A DNA stretch of 64,000 nucleotides from Dyadobacter sp. 50-39 (GTDB taxonomy: Bacteria > Bacteroidota > Bacteroidia > Cytophagales > Spirosomataceae): NCBI GenBank assembly GCA_001898145.1, contig MKSR01000008.1:434001-498000 (forward strand). Direction: 5' to 3'. Below the pieces are notes generated by a model that did no database searches, was not told the DNA's origin, and was given only the letters and a program-made list of their open reading frames with translations. This document shows, in pieces, positions 1-8,095 of the stretch (its first letter is position 1; each line of letters starts with the position of its first letter). The translations under genes were made by a program, and so were the position numbers.

Positions 1-372
1 CAAACAACAGGAAGCGTTACCCTGACTTGCGACCGCAGCCTGGAAACTTTCGAAGAACCGATTGATTCCGACGAACGCATTATATTGAAGTTCGGCGATC
101 ACAACGAGGAATTGACGGAGGAGATCGAGATCATCAGCCGTAACACCAACAGGATCAACGTCGCCCGATACGTTTTCGATTTCATCGCGTTGTCGTTACC
201 GGTCAAAAAGCTCCACCCGAGCCTGCGTACGGAAGAAGACGATTTTGATCTCGAAGATGATGAGGAAGAAGGAACGCTGGTGTACACCTCAGGAGGACAG
301 GAAGGGGACGAAAGGGAGGAAGAGGAGAAAATCGATCCTCGCTGGGAAGCATTGAAAAATTTGAAAAAATAA
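1..372 (+). CDS. YceD/DUF177 family protein, 5' truncated by window edge
   Basis: The reading frame is open from base 1, so the gene starts before the window and only the C-terminal 123 codons are seen. The visible part has a VARYVFDFIALSLP segment followed by a Glu/Asp-rich stretch and ends in DPRWEALKNLKK, which is the typical end of DUF177/YceD proteins. The family is found next to rpmF in most bacteria and has been tied to 23S rRNA or large-subunit maturation. The rpmF gene follows 133 bp downstream here, which supports the call. The first in-frame alternative start (TTG at 85) is not needed because coding continues upstream of it. Confidence 0.85.
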   Translation, partial: QTTGSVTLTCDRSLETFEEPIDSDERIILKFGDHNEELTEEIEIISRNTNRINVARYVFDFIALSLPVKKLHPSLRTEEDDFDLEDDEEEGTLVYTSGGQEGDEREEEEKIDPRWEALKNLKK

Positions 373-387
373 GCTTTCTCTCTGGAT

Positions 388-460
388 CAGTTGATTAAAA
401 TCAACTGCAACAGATTGAGAGAGAACAAAAAAGAATCATTTGCAGTCAGTTTCAACTGAC
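388..460 (+). promoter_or_regulatory. Two hairpins in the yceD-rpmF leader
   Basis: Two inverted repeats lie between yceD and rpmF. The first has 9-bp arms, CAGTTGATT at 388-396 and AATCAACTG at 399-407, flanked further out by TCTCTCT and AGAGAGA. The second has 7-bp arms, GTCAGTT at 445-451 and AACTGAC at 454-460. Neither is followed by a clear T run, so they look more like leader or processing structures than a terminator. A role in control of L32 is inferred only. Confidence 0.35.
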
Positions 461-505
461 CGATATAGATTATAAAATAGTAAATAACAATAGACCAAAA
501 ATATC

Positions 506-700
506 ATGGCACATCCTAAGCGGAGACATTCCAGCACCCGTCGCGATTCACGCAGAGCGCACGATTTCCTTACCGGAAAGCAGTTGGGAACTGATGCTAC
601 AACCGGAGAGATCCACCAATTGCACCGTGCACACGTTCACGAAGGCAATCTGGTTTACAGAGGTAAAGTTGTAGTAGAGAACTATACTAAAACAGTTTAG
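506..700 (+). CDS. rpmF: 50S ribosomal protein L32
   Basis: This 64-residue protein opens with MAHPKRRHSSTRRDSRRAH, the typical start of L32, a structural protein of the large ribosomal subunit. Length and basic composition match the family. The residues that form the zinc ribbon in some L32 proteins (CxxC pairs) are absent, so this is the cysteine-free form. The gene sits between yceD and plsX, its conserved neighbours in many bacteria. A terminator hairpin follows at 721-764, so plsX may have its own promoter. Confidence 0.97.
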   Translation: MAHPKRRHSSTRRDSRRAHDFLTGKQLGTDATTGEIHQLHRAHVHEGNLVYRGKVVVENYTKTV

Positions 701-720
701 TTTCAGTCGATGAGCAATTC

Positions 721-764
721 AATTTCGCAGCAGCCCTATAAAAGTTGTTGCGAAATTCTTTTTT
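721..764 (+). terminator. Intrinsic terminator after rpmF
   Basis: A 12-bp stem (721-732 with 746-757, one G-U pair) closes a 13-nt loop and is followed within two bases by six T residues (759-764). It lies 21 bp past the rpmF stop and 68 bp before plsX. Confidence 0.75.
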
Positions 765-831
765 ACTGCGGCACATCTGCTAAATTTACACCTTCGGTTT
801 CTAACTTATTAGTCAAAATAACAGCGTGTAA

Positions 832-1770
832 ATGAAAATTGCGGTAGATGCTATGGGGGGAGATTTAGCTCCGCAAGCAATTGTTGAAGGGGTGATCCAA
901 GCCTCTTCTGAGCTACCATCCGAGGCGAGAATCGTTTTAATTGGCCGTGAAAACGTGATCTGGGAGATTTTCAACCAGCACAGCTTCACTCCTACTAATG
1001 TTGACGTCGTTCACGCAGAAGATGTAATCGAGATGGGGGAACATCCTACCAAAGCCCTTTCTCAAAAGCCCAATTCCAGCATTGGCGTGGGTTTCAAGCT
1101 TCTGAAAGAAAAAGAGGTAGACATATTCTGCAGTGCAGGAAATACAGGTGCCATGCACGTGGGCGCCCTTTTCAGCATTAAAGCCATTGAAGGTATTCTT
1201 CGCCCTGCCATCGCAGGCCTCGTTCCACAGGTTGGCGGCGGTTATGCGGTAATGCTCGACATCGGTGCCAACGCCGATTGCAAACCGGAAGTCCTCTCAC
1301 AGTTCGGTGAAATCGGCTCGATCTTCGCCCAGCATACTTTCCAGCTCGATAAGCCGCGGGTTGCGCTGATGAACATCGGAGAAGAAGAGCAGAAAGGCTC
1401 CCTTACTTCGCAGGCCACCTACCCCCTGCTGAAACAAAATAAGCGCATCAATTTTATCGGAAATATTGAAGGGAAAGATCTCTTCACCAACAAGGCCGAC
1501 GTGATCGTAACGGACGGCTTCACCGGCAATATTTTGTTCAAACTCGGAGAATCTCTTTACGAAATTTCAAAGAAGAGAGGTTTCCAGGACGATTTTATCG
1601 ATCAAACGAACTACGAGTCCATCGGAGGCAGTCCCATTATCGGGGTGAATGGAAATGTGATGATCGCACACGGGGTATCAACTCCTCTGGCCATCAAAAA
1701 TATGGTTGACTGGGCTTACAAGCAGGTGAAATCCAAAGCGTACCTGCACATCGCCCAGGCATTGAGCTAA
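832..1770 (+). CDS. plsX: Phosphate acyltransferase PlsX
   Basis: PlsX turns acyl-ACP into acyl phosphate, the acyl donor for the first step of phospholipid synthesis at the membrane. The protein has 312 residues, slightly short for the family, and starts MKIAVDAMGGDLAP, the usual PlsX opening with the AMGGD motif. Later motifs SAGNTGA (near residue 102) and VTDGFTGNI (near residue 225) are also family hallmarks. It is followed by fabH, the standard plsX-fabH pair that couples fatty-acid start-up to lipid synthesis. Upstream, TAAATTTA near 780 resembles the Bacteroidota -7 element with one mismatch. Confidence 0.96.
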   Translation: MKIAVDAMGGDLAPQAIVEGVIQASSELPSEARIVLIGRENVIWEIFNQHSFTPTNVDVVHAEDVIEMGEHPTKALSQKPNSSIGVGFKLLKEKEVDIFCSAGNTGAMHVGALFSIKAIEGILRPAIAGLVPQVGGGYAVMLDIGANADCKPEVLSQFGEIGSIFAQHTFQLDKPRVALMNIGEEEQKGSLTSQATYPLLKQNKRINFIGNIEGKDLFTNKADVIVTDGFTGNILFKLGESLYEISKKRGFQDDFIDQTNYESIGGSPIIGVNGNVMIAHGVSTPLAIKNMVDWAYKQVKSKAYLHIAQALS

Positions 1771-1859
1771 CGACGGATGCTGACAACCACATGACTATGA
1801 AAAAACTGAAACTGTCCCTTTTTACCAAATCTATTCGGATTTTGAATAGTTGATTTATC

Positions 1860-2855
1860 ATGACCCATATTAAAGCCTCTATAACAGGAATACAAGGTTA
1901 TGTGCCTGATTATGTGTTGACTAATGCAGAATTGGAAACAATGGTCGCGACGAACGATGAATGGATCGTTAGCCGCACAGGTATCAAAGAAAGACGTATT
2001 CTGAAAGGCGAAGGTTTAGGAAGTTCTCATATGGGTGCGGAGGCTGTGAAGGGATTGCTCGCCAAAACCGGTACAAGCCCCGAAGAAGTAGACCTGCTCA
2101 TCTGCGCTACTACCACTCCCGATTTTGTTTTTCCCTGCACGGCTAACCTCATCTGCGATATGGTCGGCATCCGTAACATCGGAAGCTTTGACATTCAGGC
2201 AGCCTGCTCGGGTTTTATTTATGCATTGACACTCGGCTCGCAGTTTATCGAGACCGGAAAATATAAAAAGGTAATCGTAGTAGGCTCGGATAAAATGTCG
2301 GCGATCGTCGATTATACCGACCGCAAGACCTGTATCCTCTTCGGCGATGGCGCCGGCGCGGTGCTCCTCGAACCGGACACGGAAGGAAACGGCATTATCG
2401 ATTCGATTATCAAATCTGACGGCGCAGGCTATCCTTACCTCAACCAGAAAGCCGGAGGAAGCCGCTACCCGCCTACCCATGAAACGGTAGAAAACAGGCT
2501 GCATTACGTTTATCAGGATGGTGCGCAGGTATTCAAATTTGCGGTAACCAATATGGCCGATATCGCCGCCGATATCATGGAGCGCAACGGCCTGAACAGC
2601 GATAACGTGGAATGGCTGGTACCTCACCAGGCCAACCGCCGGATCATCGAAGCCACCGCCAACCGTATGGGTGTGGGCATGGGCAAGGTGATGATGAACA
2701 TACACAAGTACGGAAATACCACGGCAGCGACGATACCGCTTTGTCTGTGGGATTATGAATCACAACTTAAAAAAGGCGACAACCTGATTCTGGCCGCTTT
2801 CGGCGGAGGCTTTACCTGGGGCGCGATGTACCTCAAATGGGGCATCGGAGCTTAG
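1860..2855 (+). CDS. fabH: 3-oxoacyl-ACP synthase III
   Basis: FabH condenses acetyl-CoA with malonyl-ACP to start fatty-acid synthesis. The 331-residue protein carries the full catalytic triad: Cys116 in AACSGF, His256 in VPHQANRRI, and the Asn of the NTTAATIP motif near the C-terminus. The length is normal for the family. The gene follows plsX after 89 bp and precedes efp. The cytoplasmic enzyme fits the acetyl-CoA carboxylase genes located just downstream, which provide malonyl-CoA. Confidence 0.96.
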   Translation: MTHIKASITGIQGYVPDYVLTNAELETMVATNDEWIVSRTGIKERRILKGEGLGSSHMGAEAVKGLLAKTGTSPEEVDLLICATTTPDFVFPCTANLICDMVGIRNIGSFDIQAACSGFIYALTLGSQFIETGKYKKVIVVGSDKMSAIVDYTDRKTCILFGDGAGAVLLEPDTEGNGIIDSIIKSDGAGYPYLNQKAGGSRYPPTHETVENRLHYVYQDGAQVFKFAVTNMADIAADIMERNGLNSDNVEWLVPHQANRRIIEATANRMGVGMGKVMMNIHKYGNTTAATIPLCLWDYESQLKKGDNLILAAFGGGFTWGAMYLKWGIGA

Positions 2856-2903
2856 ACATGTGATTTTCATTAAAGCATTATTATACAATTCATTAGCATA
2901 AAA

Positions 2904-3470
2904 ATGGCAACTACTGCAGATTTGCGTAACGGTTTGGTGATCCATTTCAACCACGATCTTTTTCAGGTGATTGAATTCCAACACGTGAAACCCGGAAAAG
3001 GCAACGCGTTCGTTCGTACCAAACTGAAAAGCCTTACTAGCGGCAAAGTTCTGGATAACACATTCTCGTCAGGCGCAGGCATCACGCCCGTGCGTGTAGA
3101 GCGTCACAAATTCCAGTTCCTATATAAAGACGAGGTTGGCTACAACTTCATGAACTCGGAGACATTCGACCAGGTACTGATCGACGAAAAACTGGTGACC
3201 AGCGCCGACCTTATGAAGGAAGGTCAGGAAGTGGAAATCCTGATCAATACTGAAACGGACGCGGCGCTGATCTGCGAATTGCCTCCGTTTGTGGAACTGA
3301 CCGTTACTTATTCGGAGCCGGGTCTGAAAGGCGATACCGCCAACTCTCCCAAGAAAGCGATCGAGGTTGAAACCGGCGCACGCATTATGGTTCCTTTGTT
3401 CATCGAAGAAGGCCAGAAAATCAAAGTTGATACACGCACATACGATTACGTAGAAAGGGTTAAATCTTAA
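2904..3470 (+). CDS. efp: Elongation factor P
   Basis: EF-P relieves ribosomes stalled at polyproline stretches. The 188-residue protein has the three-domain EF-P length and the loop GKGNAF with Lys32 at the tip, the site modified in many bacteria. It ends TYDYVERVKS, a usual EF-P end. The gene sits 4 bp before accB, so translation is probably coupled. The efp-accB-accC order is widespread. Confidence 0.97.
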   Translation: MATTADLRNGLVIHFNHDLFQVIEFQHVKPGKGNAFVRTKLKSLTSGKVLDNTFSSGAGITPVRVERHKFQFLYKDEVGYNFMNSETFDQVLIDEKLVTSADLMKEGQEVEILINTETDAALICELPPFVELTVTYSEPGLKGDTANSPKKAIEVETGARIMVPLFIEEGQKIKVDTRTYDYVERVKS

Positions 3471-3474
3471 TTAA

Positions 3475-3957
3475 ATGGAAACCAGAGAAATTCAAAAACT
3501 GATTGACTTCATTGCCCAGTCGGGACTTGATGAAGTGAATATTGAAACGGCAGACCTTAAAATCAAGGTAAAACGCTTTGCCACTGCACCGGTTGTAGCC
3601 TACACATCGGCACCCGTTGCGGCGCCTGCGCCTGCAATCGCTCCTGCGGCTCCCGCAGCAGCTGCACCGGTAGCATCGGCTGAGCCAGCGGTTTCCAAAG
3701 AAACAGCTTCTTCGAACCTGATTACCATTAAATCCCCGATGATCGGTACTTTCTACCGTGCATCGAGCCCTGAGACGCCTGCGTTTGCCAACATCGGCGA
3801 CGAAATCAAACCGGGTAAAGTTGTGTGCGTGATCGAGGCGATGAAACTGTTCAACGAAATCGAATCCGAAGTATCAGGTAAAATCGTCAAGATCCTGGTT
3901 GAAAACGCAACTCCGGTAGAATTCGACCAGCCATTGTTCCTGGTTGAACCTGCATAA
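3475..3957 (+). CDS. accB: Biotin carboxyl carrier protein of acetyl-CoA carboxylase
   Basis: This 160-residue protein carries biotin between the carboxylase and transferase parts of acetyl-CoA carboxylase. The N-terminal helix (residues 1-40) is followed by an Ala/Pro-rich flexible linker (about 45-75). The biotinyl domain has the motif EAMKLFNE with the biotin-accepting Lys124. The gene starts 4 bp after efp and ends 31 bp before accC, which gives an efp-accB-accC operon. Confidence 0.97.
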   Translation: METREIQKLIDFIAQSGLDEVNIETADLKIKVKRFATAPVVAYTSAPVAAPAPAIAPAAPAAAAPVASAEPAVSKETASSNLITIKSPMIGTFYRASSPETPAFANIGDEIKPGKVVCVIEAMKLFNEIESEVSGKIVKILVENATPVEFDQPLFLVEPA

Positions 3958-3988
3958 TAATGCAGCGAACAAAAACTCACTGAATTAC

Positions 3989-5332
3989 ATGTTTAAAAAG
4001 ATACTCATTGCTAACCGGGGCGAAATCGCCCTGCGTGTGATCAGGACCTGTCGTGAAATGGGCATTAAAACTGTCGCAGTATACTCGACAGCCGATCGCG
4101 ACAGCCTTCACGTACGGTTTGCCGACGAGGCCGTTTGTATCGGTCCTCCGCCCAGCAGGCAATCATACCTGAGCATCCAGAATATCATTTCGGCAGCGGA
4201 AGTAACCGGCGCGGACGCGATTCACCCGGGCTACGGATTCTTGTCGGAAAATGCCGAATTCTCCCAAATCTGCGCGGATTACGGTATCAAATTCATCGGA
4301 GCCACTGCCGCTCAGATCAACGGTATGGGCGACAAAGCTACCGCAAAAGCGACCATGATCGCTGCCGGTGTACCGGTTGTCCCTGGCTCGGAAGGCTTGC
4401 TCGAATCGCTTGAACAAGGCAAAGAGCTCGCAGAAGGCATTGGCTACCCCGTGATCGTGAAAGCGACAGCCGGTGGTGGCGGACGCGGAATGCGCGTGAT
4501 CAACAAGCCCGAAGAGTTCGAAAAAGCTTGGAACGACGCCCGTACGGAATCTGCCGCTGCATTCGGTAACGACGGTTTGTACCTCGAAAAATTCGTGGAA
4601 GAACCCCGTCACATCGAAATCCAGATCATCGGAGACCAGTTCGGTAAAGTGTGCCACCTCTCGGAACGCGACTGCTCGATCCAGCGTCGTCACCAGAAGC
4701 TGGTAGAAGAAACGCCATCGCCGATCATCACGCCGGAATTGCGTGAAAAAATGGGGGCAGCAGCCATCAAGGGTGCCCAGGCGATCGGTTACGAAGGAGC
4801 TGGCACCATCGAGTTCCTCGTGGACAAGCACGGCGATTTCTATTTCATGGAAATGAATACCCGTATCCAGGTGGAGCACCCGATCACCGAAGAAGTAACT
4901 GATTTTGACCTGATTAAGGAACAAATCAAAGTTGCCGCAGGTGAGCCTATTTCCGGAACCAACTATACGCCAAAGCTTTACGCAATGGAATGCCGTATCA
5001 ATGCGGAAGACCCATCAAACGGATTCCGTCCTGCGGCAGGTAAAATTACCAACCTGCATTTCCCCGGTGGTCACGGCGTACGCATCGACAGCCACGTTTA
5101 CAGCGGCTACACCGTTCCACCAAACTACGACTCGATGATCGCGAAACTGATCGTAAGCGGCCAGTCACGTGAGGAGGTACTCACCCGCATGAAGCGTGCA
5201 TTGCAGGAGTTTGTGATTGAAGGTATTAAGACGACAATCCCGTTCCATATTAAGCTGATGGATGATCCTGGGTTTAAATCAGGGAATTTCACTACGAAAT
5301 ACCTGGAATCATTTGATTTTACGACGCTGTAA
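3989..5332 (+). CDS. accC: Biotin carboxylase subunit of acetyl-CoA carboxylase
   Basis: AccC uses ATP and bicarbonate to carboxylate the biotin on AccB. The 447-residue protein begins [16 protein letters not shown], the classical AccC start. A longer frame from 3944 overlaps accB, but its extra 15 residues are not part of the family, so the ATG at 3989 was chosen. The ATP-grasp glycine loop ([12 protein letters not shown]), the ERDCS motif and the [12 protein letters not shown] motif are all present. The gene closes the lipid cluster and is followed after 19 bp by a strong terminator. Confidence 0.97.
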   Translation: MFKKILIANRGEIALRVIRTCREMGIKTVAVYSTADRDSLHVRFADEAVCIGPPPSRQSYLSIQNIISAAEVTGADAIHPGYGFLSENAEFSQICADYGIKFIGATAAQINGMGDKATAKATMIAAGVPVVPGSEGLLESLEQGKELAEGIGYPVIVKATAGGGGRGMRVINKPEEFEKAWNDARTESAAAFGNDGLYLEKFVEEPRHIEIQIIGDQFGKVCHLSERDCSIQRRHQKLVEETPSPIITPELREKMGAAAIKGAQAIGYEGAGTIEFLVDKHGDFYFMEMNTRIQVEHPITEEVTDFDLIKEQIKVAAGEPISGTNYTPKLYAMECRINAEDPSNGFRPAAGKITNLHFPGGHGVRIDSHVYSGYTVPPNYDSMIAKLIVSGQSREEVLTRMKRALQEFVIEGIKTTIPFHIKLMDDPGFKSGNFTTKYLESFDFTTL

Positions 5333-5351
5333 AAAGCGCCTTAAGCAATAC

Positions 5352-5392
5352 GAAAACGGCCGAAAGGGATTCCTTTCGGCCGTTTTCTTGTA
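5352..5392. terminator. Bidirectional intrinsic terminator between accC and the DUF5618 gene
   Basis: A perfect 16-bp stem (5352-5367 with 5372-5387) encloses a 4-nt loop. Four A residues open the stem and four T residues close it, so it can end transcription from both the plus-strand accC and the minus-strand higBA unit. Confidence 0.85.
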
Positions 5393-5406
5393 TTCGAACC
5401 TTACCG

Positions 5407-5778
5407 CTAAGCTACCATTGCCAGCATTTTTTGTGTAGCGTCGAGACCATCTTTAATAGTTCTTACGGACGGTGTCCCGTGATAATAACCAGCTAAATGT
5501 AGCGTGTCATAAGCTTCATTCAGATAGGAAAGTAATGTCTTATTATGCCTTCTTAGGCGAGCTCGATATTCATCAATGCTCTGCGGCTTGGTAAACTTGG
5601 CCCCTTCCTTTTTCCGTAAATACTCATCTGCTATCATTAATGCGGCATTATAAGCCGTCCCTGACGCCATTTGGACATATTTAATGTCTTTGTACTCTTG
5701 GCCTTCTTTATTCGCCTTAGTGCTCAAAATTTGCCGGGCATTGTCAAGATAGCGAGTGATTTCTTGATAGTGATTCAT
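5407..5778 (-). CDS. DUF5618 family protein, third gene of the higBA unit
   Basis: This 123-residue protein is predicted all-helical and soluble. It begins MNHYQEITRYLDNARQIL and contains AYNAALMIADEYL and YDTLHLAGYYHGTP, which match my memory of DUF5618, a Bacteroidota family without a known role. The helix pattern recalls small HEPN-like or nucleotidyltransferase-partner bundles, but no RNase-type RxxxxH motif is visible. It starts 31 bp after the higA stop on the same strand, so co-transcription with the toxin-antitoxin pair is likely. It may be a third, modulating part of that module; this is inference. Confidence 0.7.
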   Translation of the reverse strand: MNHYQEITRYLDNARQILSTKANKEGQEYKDIKYVQMASGTAYNAALMIADEYLRKKEGAKFTKPQSIDEYRARLRRHNKTLLSYLNEAYDTLHLAGYYHGTPSVRTIKDGLDATQKMLAMVA

Positions 5779-5809
5779 CGGTATAGTGGTTAAATTTGAA
5801 TATTCAACA

Positions 5810-6247
5810 TTACAGACTGACAGTCTCCTTCGCTACCGCATCCTCCTCTTCCTCCATCATCCGTTCCCCTTCCAACCGGTAAGGACGGTTAAATGCCTCC
5901 TGCCTCATTGCAAAGCGTGTGGCTAGCTTGCGGATGACTTCTTTGGACATTCCTTTTTTATAATTCAGCATCTCGGAAACATACCCCTTGCTCACGTTTA
6001 AGAGCTCGGCAAGGTCTTTTGCCTTCATCCTATGGTCCTTCATGAGTAATTTCAGCAACTCGACAGGATCGGCATCACCTCTTATAGTACTATGTTCTGC
6101 GTCGTAATGTTCGATCAGGACAGTTAACAGGTCAATTTCTTCTTCATACTGATCAGGATTCTCTGACTCCAGCATCGCTATGAGCTCGTTACAGTAATTG
6201 TTGTATTGCTCCAAATTCCTGATCACCTTATATCGCAAAGTTTCCAT
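5810..6247 (-). CDS. higA: HigA-type antitoxin with HTH domain
   Basis: The 145-residue protein starts METLRYKVIRNLEQYNNYC. The frame is open further upstream, but that part would overlap the higB end and does not look like the family. The C-terminal half has a Cro/CI-type helix-turn-helix (about residues 75-120) with the core DLAELLNVSKGYVSEML. The N-terminal half resembles HigA proteins paired with HigB. The start lies one base after the higB stop, the usual higB-higA order with tight coupling. HigA should neutralise HigB and bind the palindrome at 6599-6629 to repress the operon. An acidic tail (MEEEEDAVAKE) ends the protein. Confidence 0.85.
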   Translation of the reverse strand: METLRYKVIRNLEQYNNYCNELIAMLESENPDQYEEEIDLLTVLIEHYDAEHSTIRGDADPVELLKLLMKDHRMKAKDLAELLNVSKGYVSEMLNYKKGMSKEVIRKLATRFAMRQEAFNRPYRLEGERMMEEEEDAVAKETVSL

Positions 6248-6248
6248 C

Positions 6249-6581
6249 CTAGTAAATGTAAATTGAATATTGCTGCCCTCGCTTGCATAAATGTGTGTAT
6301 TCAGCGTGTGTTCCAATCCAGCATATTGACAAATGCACCCGGTTTGGCCCAAAAAAATACTTGCAAATCATACGGAAATTGTTTCCGCCAACGTCAAACA
6401 CGACCCGTTCAGATCCATTTCCAAGAATATCCGCAGAAGGGTAAGTTTCCAATATCTCCTCAGGAGATTTCCAACTCGCAGTTTTTAAATGCGCAAGCCA
6501 ATTTTTAAATGATGACTTACTCCGCGCATGCTCATTGATAAAGTTGTCAATAGTCTGTTCTTTAATCAGATGTATCTTCAT
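6249..6581 (-). CDS. higB: HigB-type mRNA interferase toxin
   Basis: HigB toxins are RelE-fold ribonucleases that cut mRNA on the ribosome. The 110-residue protein from the ATG at 6581 begins MKIHLIKEQTIDNFINEHA and has the family segments RVVFDVGGNNFRMICKY and ICWIGTHAEYTHLC. A longer frame from 6650 would run through the operator palindrome, so it was rejected. The toxin gene precedes the antitoxin, as is normal for higBA. The region is AT-richer than the flanking genes, which fits recent acquisition. Confidence 0.87.
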   Translation of the reverse strand: MKIHLIKEQTIDNFINEHARSKSSFKNWLAHLKTASWKSPEEILETYPSADILGNGSERVVFDVGGNNFRMICKYFFGPNRVHLSICWIGTHAEYTHLCKRGQQYSIYIY

Positions 6582-6598
6582 ATAAAGTGTGTGAATAT

Positions 6599-6629
6599 AA
6601 CAAAAGTTCTCATAATGAGAACTTTTGTT
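6599..6629 (-). promoter_or_regulatory. Perfect 31-bp palindrome, likely HigBA operator
   Basis: Arms of 14 bp (AACAAAAGTTCTCA at 6599-6612 and its exact complement at 6616-6629) flank a 3-nt centre. It begins 17 bp upstream of the higB start and 24 bp after the stop of the oxidoreductase gene. The position and symmetry fit a HigA or HigBA operator. As RNA it could also fold into a hairpin with a T-rich 3' arm and end the upstream gene. Confidence 0.75.
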
Positions 6630-6653
6630 AAGTAAAATATTGAATGTCAACTA

Positions 6654-7961
6654 TCAAACCACCTGCGGCAACGCGTAGGGCGAGCGGTATTTCCGGGTGA
6701 GCAGCTTATTGGCTTCGTCATCTCCGATAAATTTCTCGGTCTTGTTATCGAAAGTCAATGCGCGGCCGACGCGGTAGGCGATATTGCCCAAATGAGCGAG
6801 GCCGGAGGATAAATGCGCGGTTTCCACAGGCCCGTTCAGCAGCTTCGGGTCCTTTGCGATCACCGCGTCGATGAAATTCTTGTAATGGTCACCACCTGCC
6901 TTACGCGAGGGCCCGGCTTTCTTGTCTTTACCCAGGAAAGTTTCGTAATAATCGTAACCTTTAACCACCATATAGCCCTCCGAACCATAGAAAATGTTAC
7001 CAATGCCCACGCCGCCTTCGTCGTTGGTCATCCAGGGTCGCACTTCGAATTCGATGATCTTTTTTTCCTTCGTGTAAACAAAGGACGAACTCAGTACTTC
7101 CGGCGTTTCCTTGGCATCGTTCCAAAGGAATTTGCCGCCAGAGGAAGTGATTTTGTCCGGAAAGCTTTCCACCCCGAGGCCCCACATGCACATGTCGGTT
7201 TCATGGATGCCCTGGTTACCAATGTCGCCATTGCCATAGTTCCAATGCCAGTGCCAGTCGTAATGCACGTAGTTTCGTGAGAAAGGTTTCATTTCGGCAG
7301 GGCCGGTCCAAAGATCGTAGTTGAGGCCTGCGGGTACGGCTTCGGTACCCCTGTCGCCGATGTCGGGGCGCCACTTGTAAACGAGGCCGCGGGCCATGTA
7401 TACATTGCCGATCAGTCCGTCGCGGAGGTGTTTCACGGCTTCCTTCAATGCCTCCGAGCTCCGGAGCTGTACACCGTGTTGTACCACCCTTTTGTATTTG
7501 TGGGCAGCTTCCACGAGCTTGCGGCCTTCGTGGAGATTATGCGAGCCGGGCTTTTCAACATACACATCTTTCCCGGCCTGGCAAGCCCAGATCGCCGCCA
7601 ACGCATGCCAGTGGTTGGGTGTCGCGATACTTACCGCATCGATCGTTTTGTCATCGAAAACTTTGCGGAGATCATTTTCGGTCTTGACCTTCTTGCCCGT
7701 CTTTTGCTCGAACTCCTGCGCCCGTTTCTGAAGAATGTTATTGTCCGGATCGCAGAGCGTAGCTACCTCGACATTGCTCAGCGCATTGAAACCAGAGATA
7801 TGGCTCTGCCCGCGGCCATTCACCCCCAGCACGGCTACGCGTACGCGGTCGTTTGCGCCGAATGCGCTCGCGGGGATAACGGACGGAATGGAAAGCGCCA
7901 CGGCAGCTCCGGTAGTGTTTTTGATAAAGCTTCTTCTCGATACTTCGTTTGATTTGTCCAT
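6654..7961 (-). CDS. Gfo/Idh/MocA family oxidoreductase with Tat signal
   Basis: This 435-residue NAD(P)-dependent oxidoreductase probably acts on a sugar or polyol. The N-terminus has the twin-arginine motif SRRSFIK (residues 8-14) followed by a hydrophobic stretch to about residue 33, so it should be exported folded to the periplasm. A Rossmann fold starts with VRVAVLGVNGRG, and EKPGSHN holds the usual EKP motif of the family. The HETDMCMWG segment lies in the C-terminal substrate domain. Such Tat-exported members are numerous in Cytophagales. The substrate cannot be read from sequence. Confidence 0.88.
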   Translation of the reverse strand: MDKSNEVSRRSFIKNTTGAAVALSIPSVIPASAFGANDRVRVAVLGVNGRGQSHISGFNALSNVEVATLCDPDNNILQKRAQEFEQKTGKKVKTENDLRKVFDDKTIDAVSIATPNHWHALAAIWACQAGKDVYVEKPGSHNLHEGRKLVEAAHKYKRVVQHGVQLRSSEALKEAVKHLRDGLIGNVYMARGLVYKWRPDIGDRGTEAVPAGLNYDLWTGPAEMKPFSRNYVHYDWHWHWNYGNGDIGNQGIHETDMCMWGLGVESFPDKITSSGGKFLWNDAKETPEVLSSSFVYTKEKKIIEFEVRPWMTNDEGGVGIGNIFYGSEGYMVVKGYDYYETFLGKDKKAGPSRKAGGDHYKNFIDAVIAKDPKLLNGPVETAHLSSGLAHLGNIAYRVGRALTFDNKTEKFIGDDEANKLLTRKYRSPYALPQVV

Positions 7962-8095
7962 ATGAAAGAATTAAGGATTTCGGAAAGATTGCATTTTGCC
8001 TGACCGGCAATCAGTTAGACGAAGAACAGAAGTAACTCCCTTATTCGCTCAGTATCAAAAAGTACTACACATTTAAAATTAAGTACTATTCGCAA

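Noticed and set aside
2016-2705. 229-codon frame opposite fabH
   Set aside because: It lies wholly inside fabH on the other strand and has no recognisable domain; long antisense frames are expected in this GC-rich coding.
4163-4924. 253-codon frame opposite accC
   Set aside because: Antisense shadow of accC with an unlikely Phe/Arg-rich composition.
6249-6650. Longer higB starting at 6650
   Set aside because: The extension would be coded by the operator palindrome; the family starts at MKIHLIKEQ.
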